Below are positions 7,860-13,626 of a stretch of 51,640 nucleotides of DNA, in pieces (the stretch's first letter is position 1; the number at the start of each line of letters is the position of its first letter). The notes under the pieces are model-generated. The model was not told the origin of the DNA. It ran no database searches and saw only the letters and a program-made list of their open reading frames with translations. A program made the position numbers and the translations under genes. This stretch comes from JBBRMG01 sp038230955. Lineage in GTDB: Bacteria; Patescibacteriota; Doudnabacteria; UBA920. Location of the stretch: the NCBI GenBank assembly GCA_038230955.1, contig JBBRMG010000004.1:1-51640 (forward strand), read 5' to 3'.

Positions 7860-9356
7860 TTATTTCTTATTAATTACCCATGTGTGCTTACCTCGTCCAT
7901 CAAAATACTTTTCATGACCGTGTTTCCATAAAACCACTTTTGGTTTTACTTTCTCGCCCATGAAATTGTGATTATTTTTATATTCAGCATTCTTTTTTAA
8001 CAAATTTTGCATAATTTTTTCAACTATGGCTTTGGTCAACTTCTGATCAACTTTCTTGCCTTTTAGTAGCTCAATATTAATTTCCAAATATTGATTTTGC
8101 TTTTTATCCTGTTTAGTGGTCATTGTAAATTTGCCGCTCAAGTGCTTGGATTGCTGAGGATGTTGTAAAACTTCCCTTACATGCTCGGCATAAACATTGG
8201 CCCCATATAACTTGGTAGACATGTCGACGCGTTCATATACAAACACAAAAGGCATTCGAGTGAGCCTAATCCCAACTTTTTTGGCTTCCTTCTCTATATT
8301 AATTCCGTTGTCCCTCATTTTATCTTTTACTTGATCAAATGTTAAGACAGAACCTATGTCTCCCACTTTGTACCGCACCAAAGGTACAGCACCGGCAGCA
8401 CTCATTAATAATTCTCCGTGTTCTTCTCGAATCCCGAAAAATATTGGGTTATACTGGGCCACCGTGGGTAATCGATGTTCATCGAATAATGAGCGATATA
8501 ATTTTGAATGGCTGAGTGCAAGACGCCTAATAAGAATAGACGTTGGCGTTTCAAAACCCATGTTCCCCAATTCAGCACTGCCATACTGATTATACGTATC
8601 TAAATAAGGGTTTTTTGTCCGGGTCTTTTTCATTATATAATCCCGTAGCTGTTCCGATACTGTTTCCGCCGCAAAAAACAATCGGGTCTTGAATTTCTTG
8701 AAATTAACGCCGTGAGCCGCCGCTTCGTCAACTATATCTTTCATAAAAGGTGGATAAGCCCCTAATATAACATTATCAAATTTAGGAGCTAATGTCTTCA
8801 AAGCAGAAAAAATTTCTTCCTTATTGATTCCTGGTGTAATAATTGTCACTGGCCGATGCCTCAACCCTATATCATGAAATACCTGATAAGTAATAACACC
8901 ACCGATCCATACACCCATACCAAATCCATCAATCACTAAGGTTGATCCCTTGGGACCATTATCCAAAAAAAATTCCATTAGCACCGAAAATGCCCAGTCA
9001 GTTCGTTCGTCTCGTGGCACATATGTAGGAGCTCCGGTAGAACCGCTTGTTGCGGTCATTACCAGCATGCGAGATGACAGCGCCTTAGGCTCCGTTAAGT
9101 CCTGCAAAGGATAGTAACGCAAGTAATTATCTTTTGTCAAAGTTGGCAATTCTGACCAATGCGCGTGGTTAACAAAGCGCGCAGGATTAATCCCCGCTTT
9201 TTTTAGTACTTGCTTATAAGCAGGGACCTTGTTGGCTGCATAGCGAAATAATTCCATTTCCCGAAGCTGCTGTTGCTTCACCCAAAAACTTCCCGGCTGA
9301 GTGTGATATAGCCGGATCATTTCCTGAGGCGAATACTGCTTCATGAAATTTTGCAT
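7860..9356 (-). CDS. PaaK-like adenylate-forming enzyme
   Basis: A 498-residue enzyme resembling phenylacetate-CoA ligase and related ANL-superfamily members, which activate a carboxylic acid as an acyl-adenylate. Visible blocks are the P-loop MTATSGSTGAPTYVPRDERT (near 100-120), the long domain with FFAAETVSEQLRDYI, the QYGSAELGNMGFETP aromatic/acidic motif that contacts adenine and Mg, and VPLVRYKVGDIG containing the ribose-binding Asp. The C-terminal domain is lysine-rich and ends near the active-site Lys region. Substrate and acceptor (CoA, carrier protein or amine) cannot be read. It is tightly packed between the methyltransferase (23 bases) and ThiF-like gene (5 bases), suggesting a shared pathway. 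Confidence 0.85.
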   Translation of the reverse strand: MQNFMKQYSPQEMIRLYHTQPGSFWVKQQQLREMELFRYAANKVPAYKQVLKKAGINPARFVNHAHWSELPTLTKDNYLRYYPLQDLTEPKALSSRMLVMTATSGSTGAPTYVPRDERTDWAFSVLMEFFLDNGPKGSTLVIDGFGMGVWIGGVITYQVFHDIGLRHRPVTIITPGINKEEIFSALKTLAPKFDNVILGAYPPFMKDIVDEAAAHGVNFKKFKTRLFFAAETVSEQLRDYIMKKTRTKNPYLDTYNQYGSAELGNMGFETPTSILIRRLALSHSKLYRSLFDEHRLPTVAQYNPIFFGIREEHGELLMSAAGAVPLVRYKVGDIGSVLTFDQVKDKMRDNGINIEKEAKKVGIRLTRMPFVFVYERVDMSTKLYGANVYAEHVREVLQHPQQSKHLSGKFTMTTKQDKKQNQYLEINIELLKGKKVDQKLTKAIVEKIMQNLLKKNAEYKNNHNFMGEKVKPKVVLWKHGHEKYFDGRGKHTWVINKK

Positions 9357-9379
9357 CGTCAGATTGTATTAATTTACAA

Positions 9380-10180
9380 TTAATCCTTTTTTGCCACTGC
9401 AATCATTTGAGCAGAGTCATCAGTATATGGTGAGCCACTCCAGTCTCCATAATATTCTACCCCGGAAAAGCCGGCTTCTTTGCACATGGCCGTATACTCT
9501 TCTGGTGTATATATACGCACAGAATATGGAGTTAGGGCTTTTTTTATGCCATCAGGACTTACAACAAACCATTCCCCATCTTCCCGCTTTGTTTCCTTGT
9601 TATAACGTCGGTAGAGTTCTAGTTGATTACCGCTAGCTAAATTTCTCATTTGATAATTCAACAACTTGCCGCTGACTAAGCGTGGAACAGTAACATGAGT
9701 GTGCATCAAAAATTTGCCGCCTGGTTTTAATGCGTTATAAAAATTTTTGGCCACTTCCATGTTTTCCTGATCCGAGTCAAAAAAACCAAAAGAGTAAAAC
9801 ATATTAATAATCGCATTGAATTGACCTGGCATATCAATATGCCGCATGTCTTGCTTTATAAAACGACAGTTCGGCAATTGACGATGAGATAATTCCTCAT
9901 TATCTAAAGTTAAAAACCTTTCGTTAATATCAGCCCCCGTCACTTGGTATCCTTTTTCCGCTAAAGCCAAGGAGTGGCGGCCATAACCACAAGGACAATC
10001 TAGCACGGCTCCACCCGGCTGAAGACCAGTCAGCTCTATAACACCATTAATTTCTGTTTCGGTTCGCTCGGCTAATGCTTGGGGTGAATTTAAATGCCCT
10101 TCTTTCGAATCATCAGCCTCTTTGTATAAGTCACCAAAAAATCCTCCGTCACTTTCCCACCATTGAGCTGCTTGATCCAT
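9380..10180 (-). CDS. Class I SAM-dependent methyltransferase
   Basis: A 266-residue class I methyltransferase. Motif I is VLDCPCGYGRHSLALAEKG (about 58-76), with motif II VTGADINERFL and its acidic ribose-binding Asp. Motif post-II is FIKQDMRHIDMP, motif IV is NAIINMFYSFGFF, and motif VI is NALKPGGKFLMHTHV. The C-terminal part carries typical strands ending VEYYGDWSGSPY, as in small-molecule (UbiE-like) methyltransferases. The substrate is not known; its place between the dehydrogenase (19-base gap) and the PaaK-like gene suggests it modifies an intermediate of that cluster. Confidence 0.88.
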   Translation of the reverse strand: MDQAAQWWESDGGFFGDLYKEADDSKEGHLNSPQALAERTETEINGVIELTGLQPGGAVLDCPCGYGRHSLALAEKGYQVTGADINERFLTLDNEELSHRQLPNCRFIKQDMRHIDMPGQFNAIINMFYSFGFFDSDQENMEVAKNFYNALKPGGKFLMHTHVTVPRLVSGKLLNYQMRNLASGNQLELYRRYNKETKREDGEWFVVSPDGIKKALTPYSVRIYTPEEYTAMCKEAGFSGVEYYGDWSGSPYTDDSAQMIAVAKKD

Positions 10181-10199
10181 GTTTGCTAAATATTAATTG

Positions 10200-11249
10200 T
10201 TAGTGATTATTGAAAATGCTCTCTGCCATTTCATCCGCCACTATGTTGAGCGGTCGGCCGCTAGATTTGCTTTGGGCCAATAAACTTTTGAAAATTACCC
10301 GAATATTATTGAGACGCTTAGCAATCCGATCTTCACTAAAGCGCTTGTTCTCATACTGATCTACCACGGAAATAATCCCACCGGCGTTAACAACATAATC
10401 GGGGGCGTATAGAATGCCCAGCTTATGCAATAGTTCTCCCACTGTACGGCTCTCTAATTGATTATTAGCTCCGCCAAGAATAATCGGCGCTTTAATCCGT
10501 GAAATAGTTTTGGGTGTCAACGAATTGCCGAGGGCGCAAGGACAGAAGATATCAACTTTCTGGCGATAAATTTGAGCAGGGGTAACCACTTCCACTTTAG
10601 GAAACCTAGTCTTAACTTCGGACACACACTGTTTATCTATGTCGGCAATGTAAATTTTCTTGGCCCCCGCTTGGGACAATAGCGCCACTAATGAAGACCC
10701 GATTTTTCCGACTCCTTGAATAGCGAACGAGCGATTACTAATATCAGGACTACCAAATACTTCTTCTAGCGCCACTTCAATAGCCATCATTAATCCCATG
10801 GCGGTAAATTTTACCGGTTGGCTATTTACACCTTCTATAAATTCACTATTTTCGCGCATCACTTTCAGGTCTGTCGGCCGAATACCCACGTCGGCTCCTG
10901 TCACAAAATGACCGCCCATATAATTAACGCGCTTCGTGTAAGATTTAATCACATCTCGGCGCTCTTTTGGGTTCAAATGAGGTGGCAGAATAATTACACC
11001 TTTCGCTCCCCCATAGGGCAATCCGGCCAACGCCGCTTTATAGGACATTAGACGGGACAAATTTAGGGCATCGCGGAGAGCATCAACCTTAGAGGGGTAC
11101 TCCACTATGCGAGTGGCGCCAAAAGCAGGATTATTCTTACTGGAGCGGTGAATGGCAATAAAACCTTCCATTTGGGTCTTAGGATCCCATATATATGAGA
11201 CAAATCGATGATTATCAAACTCCTGCAACTGCTGGGGTGTATCTTCCAT
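10200..11249 (-). CDS. Glu/Leu/Phe/Val dehydrogenase family protein
   Basis: A 349-residue NAD(P)-dependent amino-acid dehydrogenase, nearest in length and motifs to leucine/valine dehydrogenases. The substrate-binding Lys lies in LMSYKAALAGLPYGGAKG (Lys71 and Lys83), and a catalytic Asp follows in VTGADVG (near 119). The NAD-binding Rossmann loop is IQGVGKIGSSLVAL (near 171). The C-terminal NNQLE and APDYVVNAGGIISV blocks are diagnostic. It interconverts a branched-chain or aromatic amino acid and its 2-oxo acid plus ammonia. As first gene behind the promoter at 11292-11320 it leads the enzyme cluster, so it may supply a precursor amino or oxo acid. Confidence 0.9.
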   Translation of the reverse strand: MEDTPQQLQEFDNHRFVSYIWDPKTQMEGFIAIHRSSKNNPAFGATRIVEYPSKVDALRDALNLSRLMSYKAALAGLPYGGAKGVIILPPHLNPKERRDVIKSYTKRVNYMGGHFVTGADVGIRPTDLKVMRENSEFIEGVNSQPVKFTAMGLMMAIEVALEEVFGSPDISNRSFAIQGVGKIGSSLVALLSQAGAKKIYIADIDKQCVSEVKTRFPKVEVVTPAQIYRQKVDIFCPCALGNSLTPKTISRIKAPIILGGANNQLESRTVGELLHKLGILYAPDYVVNAGGIISVVDQYENKRFSEDRIAKRLNNIRVIFKSLLAQSKSSGRPLNIVADEMAESIFNNH

Positions 11250-11291
11250 AACGAAATTACGAGAAATATAAATAAATAAAACTTTGCCCTT

Positions 11292-11320
11292 ATTTTACCT
11301 AAAAATGGCAAAATAAGCAA
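11292..11320 (-). promoter_or_regulatory. Promoter of the dehydrogenase-PaaK-ThiF cluster
   Basis: On the minus strand TTGCTT (11320-11315) and TAAAAT (11297-11292) are separated by 17 bases, about 42 bases before the dehydrogenase ATG. It overlaps the divergent promoter of the response regulator, so the two units may interfere or be co-regulated. Confidence 0.55.
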
Positions 11321-11334
11321 TTTATTGCTATACT
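11305..11334 (+). promoter_or_regulatory. Promoter of the response regulator gene
   Basis: ATGGCA (11305-11310) and TATACT (11329-11334) with 18-base spacing. Transcription would start near 11341, inside the longest possible reading frame (TTG at 11336), so the ATG at 11369 is the credible start. Confidence 0.5.
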
Positions 11335-11368
11335 ATTGTCACGATATATAATCCTTCGTATTTATTCA

Positions 11369-11905
11369 ATGGAAACAAAAACAGACAAACCCAGGAAAAT
11401 ATTAATGGTGGAAGATGATGTCGCCATGCGTGAAATTGTCATTCACAAGCTCATGGCACATGGTTTTGATGTGAAAGAAGCCGAAGACGGTAAGCAAGGC
11501 GTCGATGCTATTATTAAGGAGCATCCGGACTTAGTCCTGCTGGACTTGATGATTCCCGAAATGGATGGCTTTCAGGTGCTGGAAACCATTCGGAGTAACC
11601 CCGATGCCGGTATTGCAAACACGCCTGTTATTATTTTGAGTAACCTCTGGAGCAACAAAGACATTCTCCGCACCAAAGCCCTAAAAGTTCAAGCTTACAT
11701 GGTTAAAGCCTATTTCACGACGGAAGAGATTCTCAATAAAATAAACGAAGTCTTGGCCGGCAACGGCGCCGCCATGACCGGACCGGTAGATGCTCCTGGG
11801 GCTAGTGCTGCGGCCAGCGACTCTACTCCGGCTACAGCTGCTACTTCGACGCCGCCGACGCCGTCCCCTGCACCGACGTCGGATGCCACAAATCCTACAG
11901 CTTAA
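11369..11905 (+). CDS. Single-domain response regulator with Ala/Pro/Thr tail
   Basis: A 178-residue protein starting at ATG 11369 (an upstream TTG at 11336 lies before the predicted transcription start). Residues 9-125 form a CheY-like receiver: acidic pair in MVEDD (16-17), phosphoacceptor Asp in LVLLDLMIPEMDG (about 59), the Ser switch in VIILSN and the conserved Lys in AYMVKAYF. No DNA-binding domain follows; the last ~45 residues are low-complexity Ala, Pro, Thr and Ser, probably a flexible tail. Such stand-alone receivers pass signals by protein contact. It is the only plus-strand gene in the first 20 kb and has no adjacent kinase. Confidence 0.9.
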   Translation: METKTDKPRKILMVEDDVAMREIVIHKLMAHGFDVKEAEDGKQGVDAIIKEHPDLVLLDLMIPEMDGFQVLETIRSNPDAGIANTPVIILSNLWSNKDILRTKALKVQAYMVKAYFTTEEILNKINEVLAGNGAAMTGPVDAPGASAAASDSTPATAATSTPPTPSPAPTSDATNPTA

Positions 11906-11942
11906 AGTTTGCGCCTTGACGACAAAAAATCCAACTACAAAC

Positions 11943-12012
11943 AAAAACAGCTCTCATTTCTGAAAGCTGTTTTTCTTGGGTGCAAGATTAACACCCTCAC
12001 GCTTCTACCAAT
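11943..12012 (-). ncRNA. Small RNA 1, antisense to the anticodon arm of the ACC tRNA
   Basis: Predicted ~70-nt RNA starting at A12012, set by the promoter at 12019-12046. Bases 2-15 can pair continuously with positions 25-38 of the neighbouring tRNA (12089-12102), 14 pairs including two G-U, covering the anticodon. Next comes a hairpin 11978-11996 (GGGTG...CACCC) whose 3' side CTTGCACCC is complementary to that tRNA's T-arm GGGTGCAAG. It ends in a terminator hairpin (AAAAACAGCT...AGCTGTTTTT, 11943-11974) that can also stop plus-strand transcription from the response regulator. The sequence shows the pairing; the function as an RNA antidote is inference. Confidence 0.65.
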
Positions 12013-12018
12013 AAAGAG

Positions 12019-12046
12019 ATGATATCATACTCTTAATTTGTGTCAA
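12019..12046 (-). promoter_or_regulatory. Promoter of small RNA 1
   Basis: TTGACA (12046-12041), 16-base spacer, TATCAT (12024-12019) preceded by TGA, an extended -10. It begins only 6 bases beyond the 3' end of the tRNA gene and places +1 at A12012, one base before the antisense segment. Confidence 0.7.
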
Positions 12047-12051
12047 GAATA

Positions 12052-12127
12052 TGGTGGAGCGCTCGGGACTTGCACCCGAATTTCACTCTCGGTAGAAGCG
12101 CGTCCTAACTAGTTAGACGAGCGCCCC
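12052..12127 (-). tRNA. tRNA with anticodon ACC and alanine-type acceptor end
   Basis: A 76-nt cloverleaf with encoded CCA. Acceptor arm GGGGCGC/GCGCTCC contains a G3:U70 wobble pair and A73, the main identity elements for alanyl-tRNA synthetase. D arm GTCT/AGGAC-type; anticodon stem CGCTT/GAGTG (G28-U42 and U31-G39 wobbles); loop CTACCGA, so the anticodon at 12093-12091 is ACC, reading the Gly codon GGU. Bacterial tRNA-Gly has U73, so glycine charging is unlikely. The elbow is odd: A18 replaces G18 and the T loop is TGCAAGT with G55 in place of the usual T/pseudouridine. Upstream lies a 29-base block shared with the next tRNA. Confidence 0.85.
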
Positions 12128-12151
12128 AGACATTTATCATGCCAGACTGCC

Positions 12152-12180
12152 CATGAACTAACGCTAAAGAAATAATAAAC
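12152..12180 (-). repeat. 29-base block upstream of the ACC tRNA (copy 1)
   Basis: Identical over 29 bases to 12988-13016, which sits at the same distance from the second tRNA. On the minus strand it reads as an AT-rich stretch followed by TTTAGCG, located about 35 bases before the tRNA 5' end where a -35 region would fall. Related copies occur at 41999-42016 and 46459-46478. Confidence 0.75.
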
Positions 12181-12182
12181 TT

Positions 12183-12214
12183 AAAAAAACGGGGGCTGAC
12201 AGAATATCAGCCCC
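12183..12214 (-). terminator. Terminator after the 143-residue membrane protein gene
   Basis: GGGGCTGA...TCAGCCCC hairpin followed on the minus strand by CGTTTTTTT, just beyond the stop codon at 12246. Confidence 0.8.
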
Positions 12215-12245
12215 ATAAATGGACGCTCAAGGTATTGAGCCTTAT

Positions 12246-12677
12246 TTATTTAGCAAAACGTGTTTCTAATTTGAACGGCACCATGCCAAGCAATAAATGA
12301 ATTGCTAAGGCAATAGCGACGGCCCAACCTCCAATGTTGGCCTTACTATGCGCTAAGCCGACGTGTTGGGTAAGGAAACCCACGTACGTGGTCCAAAATA
12401 TCATAGATATTGCCCCCAGCATTGTGGCACAAATAGCGCTGCCCCACCCGGTTGGATCTTCGTCAATACTACCACGGCCGTATTCAATGTTCAGCCAAAC
12501 CATCAAACCTAATCCAACTGCGGTGCATATGCCCATAAGGAAGGTTGATGCAAAGACAACCCTGTATCCTTCAGAGAAGCTGTCGCCAAATCTTCCAACA
12601 ATAAGCGACAGCGAGAAATAAATAATCCATAGTGGTACCGCGCGTGAACCCAACAATCTTACGCAAATCTTTTTCAT
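12246..12677 (-). CDS. Small four-helix membrane protein, unknown function
   Basis: A 143-residue protein with four hydrophobic segments (about residues 12-28, 38-62, 83-105 and 118-135) separated by short polar loops; no catalytic motif or known family is recognised. GGAGGA 9 bases before the ATG is a good ribosome-binding site, and TTGTTC-17 bases-TATAGT at about 12731-12759 is a plausible promoter. It has its own terminator at 12183-12214, so it is a single-gene unit lodged between the two tRNA/small-RNA modules. Whether it belongs to them functionally cannot be told; if it does, a membrane partner for a non-translational aminoacyl-tRNA would be one possibility. Confidence 0.65.
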   Translation of the reverse strand: MKKICVRLLGSRAVPLWIIYFSLSLIVGRFGDSFSEGYRVVFASTFLMGICTAVGLGLMVWLNIEYGRGSIDEDPTGWGSAICATMLGAISMIFWTTYVGFLTQHVGLAHSKANIGGWAVAIALAIHLLLGMVPFKLETRFAK

Positions 12678-12772
12678 CTGCTAATTTCCTCCTGTATTGC
12701 AAATCCTATCATCTGAATTGCATGCCTAACTATAACAAATAAAGAGTCCCTGAACAAGGGGTCTGAATAAAC

Positions 12773-12846
12773 AAAAACAGCTCTCATTCCTGAAAGCTGT
12801 TTTTTATTGGGTGCAAATTTTACACCACACACACCTCTGTCAAAGT
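12773..12846 (-). ncRNA. Small RNA 2, antisense to the anticodon arm of the GUC tRNA
   Basis: Predicted ~74-nt RNA with +1 at A12846. Its bases 2-18 (12845-12829) are a perfect 17-base complement of positions 24-40 of the tRNA at 12886-12961, covering the whole anticodon loop. The following element (12809-12826) ends in ATTTGCACCC, complementary to that tRNA's T-arm GGGTGCAAAT; small RNA 1 has CTTGCACCC, matching its own tRNA's CAAG instead, so both segments track their neighbouring tRNA. The 3' end is the terminator hairpin AAAAACAGCT...AGCTGTTTTT at 12773-12805. Confidence 0.7.
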
Positions 12847-12852
12847 ATTACT

Positions 12853-12880
12853 ATTCTAGCACGACTTGGCAGCATGTCAA
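12853..12880 (-). promoter_or_regulatory. Promoter of small RNA 2
   Basis: TTGACA (12880-12875), 16-base spacer, TAGAAT (12858-12853) preceded by TGC, an extended -10. It sits 6 bases downstream of the tRNA 3' end and predicts +1 at A12846, exactly before the antisense segment. Same geometry as the promoter of small RNA 1. Confidence 0.75.
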
Positions 12881-12885
12881 GCCGA

Positions 12886-12961
12886 TGGTGGACCAGCCGG
12901 GATTTGCACCCGGATTTCACCTTTGACAGAGGTGTGTCCTAACTACTTGGACGACTGGCCC
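12886..12961 (-). tRNA. tRNA with anticodon GUC and alanine-type acceptor end
   Basis: A 76-nt cloverleaf with encoded CCA. Acceptor arm GGGCCAG/CTGGTCC has a G3:U70 wobble pair and A73, alanine identity features; bacterial tRNA-Asp needs G73. D stem GTCC/GGAC, anticodon stem CACCT/AGGTG fully paired, loop CTGTCAA with anticodon GUC at 12927-12925 (Asp codons GAC/GAU). T stem CCGGG/CCCGG encloses TGCAAAT, so position 55 is G, and the D loop has A18 instead of G18: the standard G18-pseudouridine55 elbow pair is lost. Automated tools would probably call it tRNA-Asp; the sequence argues for charging with alanine. Confidence 0.88.
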
Positions 12962-12987
12962 ACGCGTTAAAATCATTACACATAGGT

Positions 12988-13016
12988 CATGAACTAACGC
13001 TAAAGAAATAATAAAC
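12988..13016 (-). repeat. 29-base block upstream of the GUC tRNA (copy 2)
   Basis: Exact copy of 12152-12180, ending 27 bases before the tRNA 5' end (25 for copy 1). The TTTAGCG part falls near -35 relative to the tRNA, so it is probably promoter sequence shared by the two tRNA genes. Confidence 0.75.
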
Positions 13017-13028
13017 TCAGCTACAAAC

Positions 13029-13095
13029 AAAAACAGCTCCCTGCCGGAAGCTGTTTTTTTGGGTGCAAGATTAGCACCCGCACACCACTGTCAAT
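13029..13095 (-). ncRNA. Small RNA 3, orphan member of the antisense RNA family
   Basis: Third copy of the same design: +1 at A13095, 5' segment ATTGACAGTGGTGTG, hairpin GGGTGC...GCACCC (13061-13079) ending CTTGCACCC, and terminator AAAAACAGCT...AGCTGTTTTT (13029-13058). Its 5' segment would pair with a GUC anticodon arm, but against the tRNA at 12886 it has a mismatch at position 31; the sequence instead predicts a target with an A31-U39 pair. It has no tRNA directly upstream: it follows the HU gene terminator. Confidence 0.6.
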
Positions 13096-13101
13096 AAATT
13101 G

Positions 13102-13107
13102 ATGATA
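13102..13107 (-). promoter_or_regulatory. Extended -10 of small RNA 3
   Basis: TGC-TATCAT on the minus strand, same type as the other two small-RNA promoters and the same distance from the predicted +1. The -35 region (GTTTTA, 16 bases upstream) is weak, so this copy may be less active. Confidence 0.5.
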
Positions 13108-13125
13108 GCATGTTTAGATAAAATA

Positions 13126-13169
13126 AAACACCCTGCACGAGTAATGATAAGCTACTCTGCAGGGTGTTT
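13126..13169 (-). terminator. Terminator of the HU gene
   Basis: AACACCCTGC and GCAGGGTGTT arms around a 22-base loop, followed on the minus strand by TTATTTTAT, 11 bases beyond the HU stop codon. Confidence 0.85.
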
Positions 13170-13179
13170 AGGCTTCGTT

Positions 13180-13452
13180 TTAAAGAATCGTGTCCTTAGC
13201 AGCTTTGGCTACGCGGAACTTGACTACGGTCTTTGCTGGGATAGATATGCTTTCGCCAGTTGCTGGATTACGGCCCATGCGAGCATCACGATGCTTCTTC
13301 TGCAACTTACCTAAACCAGGGATAGTGAATTCACCGGCCTTCTTGGTTTCTGCGTATGCGAGGGCGACAAGAGCGTCCATGAATTCAATTACTTCTTTTT
13401 TTGTCTTGCCGAGTTTATCGGCCAAGTGTTGGAGAGTTTCCGACTTAGTCAT
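13180..13452 (-). CDS. hup: HU family DNA-binding protein
   Basis: A 90-residue HU/IHF-type nucleoid protein. It starts MTKSETLQHLADKLGKTKKEV, has the dimerising helices with GEFTIPGLGKLQKKH, and the beta-arm consensus RMGRNPATGESISIPAKTVVKFR, where Pro in RNPATGE intercalates into DNA in HU. The length equals canonical HU. It should act as a dimer, bending and compacting DNA throughout the nucleoid. It forms a single-gene unit, with the SIMPL gene's terminator upstream and its own terminator at 13126-13169. Start at the ATG at 13452. Confidence 0.97.
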   Translation of the reverse strand: MTKSETLQHLADKLGKTKKEVIEFMDALVALAYAETKKAGEFTIPGLGKLQKKHRDARMGRNPATGESISIPAKTVVKFRVAKAAKDTIL

Positions 13453-13531
13453 TGTGGGTTTTACCTTATCTCTTCAGTCAATACAATGCACTGACCAGAA
13501 GTAGAATTTAATTGATAAATTAATCATAAAT

Positions 13532-13559
13532 AAAAAACCCCTGAAAATCAAGGGTTTTT
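13532..13559 (-). terminator. Terminator of the SIMPL gene
   Basis: AAAAACCC...GGGGTTTTTT hairpin on the minus strand followed by ATTTAT, about 70 bases beyond the stop codon at 13627. Confidence 0.8.
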
Positions 13560-13626
13560 CTAATATTTGTCAATGCCTTTGCTTACAATAATTCTCATCC
13601 CATATAATACACCCTTATATAAGCCA

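Noticed and set aside
11681..11944. Arg/Ser-rich ORF opposite the response regulator tail
   Set aside because: Low-complexity shadow of the Ala/Pro/Thr coding sequence; no start signals.
11998..12103. tRNA and small-RNA repeats as attachment sites of an integrated element
   Set aside because: The matching segments are inverted relative to each other, whereas attL/attR must be direct repeats; no integrase gene is present.
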